From NCBI GenBank assembly GCA_003993805.1, contig RSEF01000003.1, forward strand, positions 38,466,283 through 38,530,282: DNA of 64,000 nucleotides. The letters are read 5' to 3'. This DNA comes from Himantopus leucocephalus. Taxonomy: Eukaryota; Chordata; Aves; Charadriiformes; Recurvirostridae. Each line of letters begins with the position of its first letter. Positions within the stretch are counted from its first letter, which is position 1. Below are positions 60,291 through 64,000 of this stretch, in pieces. Under the pieces are notes generated by a model that ran no database searches, was not told the DNA's origin, and saw nothing but the letters and a program-made list of their open reading frames with translations. The position numbers and the translations under genes are program-made.

Positions 60291-63200
60291 GGATGTTCAT
60301 GAGTTTGCATAGATCTATTTCATGTTCTTGCATCTCCACTCAATGCCTTCAAGAGCAGGATTTCTCTTCCTTCCCTCCATTCCATTATACATTCCTATAT
60401 GGCTCAATTCTCTGGGCCTTACTGTTGTTACTCATTAGATGTATGCTATTAATTACTTCGCAGGTTACTCGAGTATCTTGAGGAGAAAAGATCATCTCTT
60501 TGCTCTCAGTGTCTGACAATCAGTGAATCCAACACTTAATTAGGCTAAATACTGCTCTCATAAATTCTATGGAATGATTTTTTTTTAAAGTAAGACATTG
60601 CTCAACATAGCCTCAAATTTCAAAATTACTCCCTAAATTACAGAGAGAGTAAGTAGTCACAGAACTTGCAGGATTTCACCTTCCTTACAGTATCATTCAG
60701 GCACACAGGGAAAGCATAAGGGTGCAGAACTGTAACTGCCTGGAACGAATGGCACTGTGGAAGTGTCCAAACAAGCACCAAAAATGCTGCATTGGATCGA
60801 TGGTATTTCTATCCAGCTATCATAGACACAGTCTGAATGATTTTCTTGCAGTTCTCTATCAGCACTCTTCATTTCTCACCTGGAAAAGCTCTACTGCTAT
60901 TCCAGTCCTAAGCCTCTTCTGGCCAGAGATGGAAACCTGCCAAAACATGCTGGAGTACTGTGAATGAGGTGTGCTAGAGAGTCCTCTGAGACTACAAACT
61001 CATTTTTACACAAGGTCTGAGCAAAGGTGTGAACCCAGATGTGTAGAGATAGACTATTGCATTAACCTACTGTGCCATTTGTCTGTGTTTATAACAAACT
61101 CACACTGTATTTCATGGACAAGACTGCACTTCTCTCCAGCCACACAGTGACAAAAGAGGTGCTATAATATTCATTTGTAGTAAAAAAAAGTTCCAATGTG
61201 GAGCCATCTTTTGCACTGACAGAAGATGCATCCTTCCCCACTGACACCGCAGGGAACAGTCATCAGATGTCAAGAGGGATTTTTCAAAAGCCTTCAGAGA
61301 CCTAATTAGGCTGCCACTGAAGCCAGTGATAAAATTCCTATTGCCTTTAGAGGAATAAGAGCAGAGGTGGGCCCTTGCTGTGCTCTGCCAAAGCTTCTGC
61401 TCTCTCATCCATGTGTTATACCACAGCTCAGACTCTTGTTTTCCTCCAATCATTTGGACCTGATCCATAACCTCGTCCTGTATGTCATCTGTTTTTTCAG
61501 TCTGATTTAGAAGAGAAGAGCATTGAAACAACACTGAACAAACTGATGGCAAAGATAAAAACAACAACAATAAGTGCCACTAAAGATCAATTTTTCAGTG
61601 CATGATGGAAGGGAAATCTGTCTCAACTGAGAGCTGTAAAGATTTTTTTAAATACTGCTCTAAAAAATATGGAGACTGTTGGTTGAGCATTCCTAGTTTA
61701 ACACCCTTATTGTGACCAATTGGTAAATATATTTATCCAGTGAATTCATTGCCATGAAATTAAAAAAGAATAGGGTTGGGTGTTTTTTTTTCCAGTTTCA
61801 GCCCATGATAAATTCCTCTTTATTTTACTAGCTCTCTCACATTGTATTAACGGAACTTTATGAAGTGTTTGCCAGGCCAAAGGCTAATCTAATTACATAG
61901 ACTTTTCTGGATCAGATCCATTTGTTACAGACTATTTCAGTGACTTGGCTTCTGTCTGTGCATGTATGTGTCTACACAAAATGATAAAATCAATGTTCTC
62001 TCCCCCAAGCTGTGAATTTTAATACTTCTATACACAGCCTTCTCAAAAGGTTCCAAATGTATTTTAAAAAGGAAGAAAAAAAAAAAAGGAAGACATGGAG
62101 GTCATTTTTTAGCAAGAGTTCATCTTAGATGATCATTTACACTGCAAAATTACTGTGTATCAAATAAATATTTTTCTCCTCAGTAAAGTCTTTAAAAATG
62201 TCTGTATTCATTAAGACAGAGATGTAACTTCCTTTCCTCTCCTCACTCTTCCTCCTTTCTCTGATTCTCAGCTGCTCAAATCATTACTGTTCTGCAACAG
62301 AGCCAAATTCACAACTGATGTGGAAGGCTGGTTTATGCGGTGAAGGACTGTAAGTGTATGCTTAGGTAGTCAAGAGAAAATCCACACGGGTATAATGTAC
62401 CTCTTGAGGGTGTCAAATGTCTGTTGAGGGAGTCAAAAACAGGTGTGTGGTTAGATTCATCATTCTCTTGTTCCAGTGCATGAAACTCCATGTGCCGAGT
62501 CACATACCAGCATGTTGTGCGCGTGGGACAGCTGCACGTCCACTCAATTGGTGCAAGAGCCCCAGAGGTAGTCCATGAAACATGTACTGCTCCAACCGCA
62601 CCTCTCCTTCTCCTCGGCCCAACACACCAGGCACAGCTAGTTAGCACATCAGTCAGCAAGTCAGAAAGCAGGAAGAAGGTTTCACCAGGCTTCAAAACTA
62701 GGAGATGCAGTCCTGGCCATAGGGGAGCTTGAGATGAGGTTCAGCTGCAGTCAGTCTCATATGCATCACATGAGACTTGACAACCTTGCTTAAATCTTAA
62801 ACCCCATTAAAATTGTTTGGCACATCTCTGGCACTGCAACCATGTTAAGGTGCTCCCTGATTAGCTGTTGATTCCCCCAAAGTGGGGAAAGTCTATAGAA
62901 TTGTTAAATAGAAACAAGCCTGGTTTTCTGGGAAACACCAACCTTTGAAGGGTTCAGCTAATCACCCACACTGAAAATCCTAACAAACCCAGACAAAAGC
63001 TACATAAGAGTCATCTTCTGAGGTTCTTGAGGATACACTAGCTGTTAGACGCTAAACATTTCCCGTATTCTAGTAAAGTAACTTACTACTGCTTCTCCTG
63101 TTCAGCCTCTCCTCTCTCTCCCCATCTTTTTCCCTCCAACCCCTAATCATTTTGCTATAAATTTGATGGCCAAAAGGGGCAAAAGAAAGCAAAGGTGACA

Positions 63201-64000
63201 TTACCAGAAAGTAAAGTGGTTATTGGTTGAAGAACATAATGACATCTAGGGCAGAAACTGCCAAAGAACCTGTCTCCTACTACTGTCACCTTTAATAACT
63301 TTCATCTTGTTTTTTGTTAAAACATGAAAATGAAACCATTCAACTCAGATGGCTGCTGCCGGTCTGTCTGCCTGTCAGCCTCAGATAGCAATTTGGTTTC
63401 TGTATTTCTCTGCAGCAGCACAACAAAGTCATTGAGCCAATATTCATGTAATACGCACAGTGTAAGGGGCTCCCAAGGTAGAGCACCGTATCTGGGAAAC
63501 CTGTATTCCTACTGGACAGCCCCTGATGGGATCACTGTGTCAAAGGCATGCCATGAGCAAAGGAAATGCTGCAGGAGCAGACACCACTCCAAAAACTCTC
63601 AGGCAAAAGCAATGGCTGCCGGCAGGACCACTTAAAGCACATGAGAGGAGCTCTGCAGCAATTCAGCTCTTGCAACTGAGAACAAAGGATAGTGCAAACA
63701 CACAAGGAAGGCCAGGAGCCACCTAGAGCCCCCGTTATGCCTCACGCCATTCCTGTATGAAATGAAGCACATGGGGGACTGAGAACGTGGCACGGTACCA
63801 CCCATCTAAGGAAGCAGAAGGAGCAATCTCTCCATCTTGTTTCTGGTAATGTTCAAACTAATTCTTATCCAAGCCACAAGGCACATGCATCCAGCCCCAG
63901 TGTCCCAGCAAAAGCCCTACACAGACATCCCCAAGTATCATTCAGGTAATAGATTTTTAAAGTTTACTTGACTTTGAACTCCATAAACCTAAACAGTGTT

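Larger units (their letters stand above)
41846..64000 (-). other. KIF26B: Upstream KIF26B intron (at least 22 kb, partial)
   Basis: From the acceptor CTAACAG at 41846 to the right edge. I looked on the minus strand for the upstream exon ending just before VKVM and for the rest of the N-terminal region and did not find it. Contents recognised: a doubled CR1 fragment at 44.4 kb, old amniote repeat pieces at 44.0, 45.2, 46.4 and 53.9 kb, a TG run at 46.87 kb, a solo LTR at 49.90-50.46 kb, a MIR-like piece at 52.0 kb, an N-centred duplication at 56.7 kb and an old CR1/L3 end at 60.2 kb. I see nothing identifiable in 41900-43900, 46900-49900, 50470-52000, 54000-56600, 56950-60150 and 60300-64000. 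Confidence 0.7.

Noticed and set aside
61112..61570. A 152-codon open frame on the minus strand
   Set aside because: No recognisable domain; no acceptor/donor pair in a phase fitting KIF26B, and it does not resemble the KIF26B N-terminal region.
62333..62695. A 120-codon minus-strand frame rich in Arg, Cys and Trp
   Set aside because: Considered as a processed pseudogene, but I recognise no parent protein and see no poly-A tail or flanking repeats.
1..64000. tRNA, rRNA, microRNA or CRISPR-like features
   Set aside because: No tRNA box pairs, rRNA stretches or regularly spaced repeats were noticed; CRISPR is not expected in a vertebrate. Short hairpin RNAs cannot be excluded by eye.

Overview
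This is a non-coding-rich piece of a bird nuclear chromosome. Three things point to a bird: CR1 LINE 3' ends with the ATTCTATG-type 8-base tail, a solo LTR that looks like the common avian ERVL-type LTR, and old amniote repeats (MIR-like, old CR1/L3-like) in otherwise AT-rich DNA. I cannot name the species.

The only gene I can support is KIF26B (kinesin-11 family) on the minus strand. Six coding exons, at 41639-41845, 39969-40062, 37526-37788, 34426-34609, 30349-30508 and 736-898, all have GT/AG borders and compatible phases. They join into 1071 nt (357 codons) with no stop, covering nearly the whole motor domain from the first beta strand to the end of the last helix. The N-terminal exons lie beyond position 64000 and the long C-terminal tail lies below position 1. 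Exons make up under 2% of the window. The rest is intron: at least 22 kb upstream, introns of 1.6, 2.2, 2.9 and 3.9 kb, then a 29.4-kb intron inside the motor domain.

The 1-736 edge and the 29.4-kb intron (899-30348) hold old repeats: a decayed CR1 reverse-transcriptase relic near 14.4-14.9 kb, old CR1/L3 3' ends, a head-to-head MIR-like pair near 26.2 kb and a short CR1 at 29.84 kb. They also hold some regulatory-looking motifs: a CpG-dense spot next to a 14-bp palindrome near 10 kb, and an X-box just upstream of a TATA-like box at 26.72 kb. The middle (30-42 kb) has the exons, two younger CR1 fragments and a very long polypyrimidine tract at one splice acceptor. The right third (42-64 kb) is upstream intron with a doubled CR1 fragment at 44.4 kb, a solo LTR at 49.90-50.46 kb and scattered old repeats.

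Four of the six single-N positions sit exactly between two near-identical direct repeats. These look like contig ends that overlap but were not merged, so those duplications are probably assembly errors. I found no operon, CRISPR array, defence system, convincing RNA gene or undescribed system. The most distinctive biology is that the KIF26B motor keeps a formal Walker A but has lost the kinesin switch I and switch II signatures.
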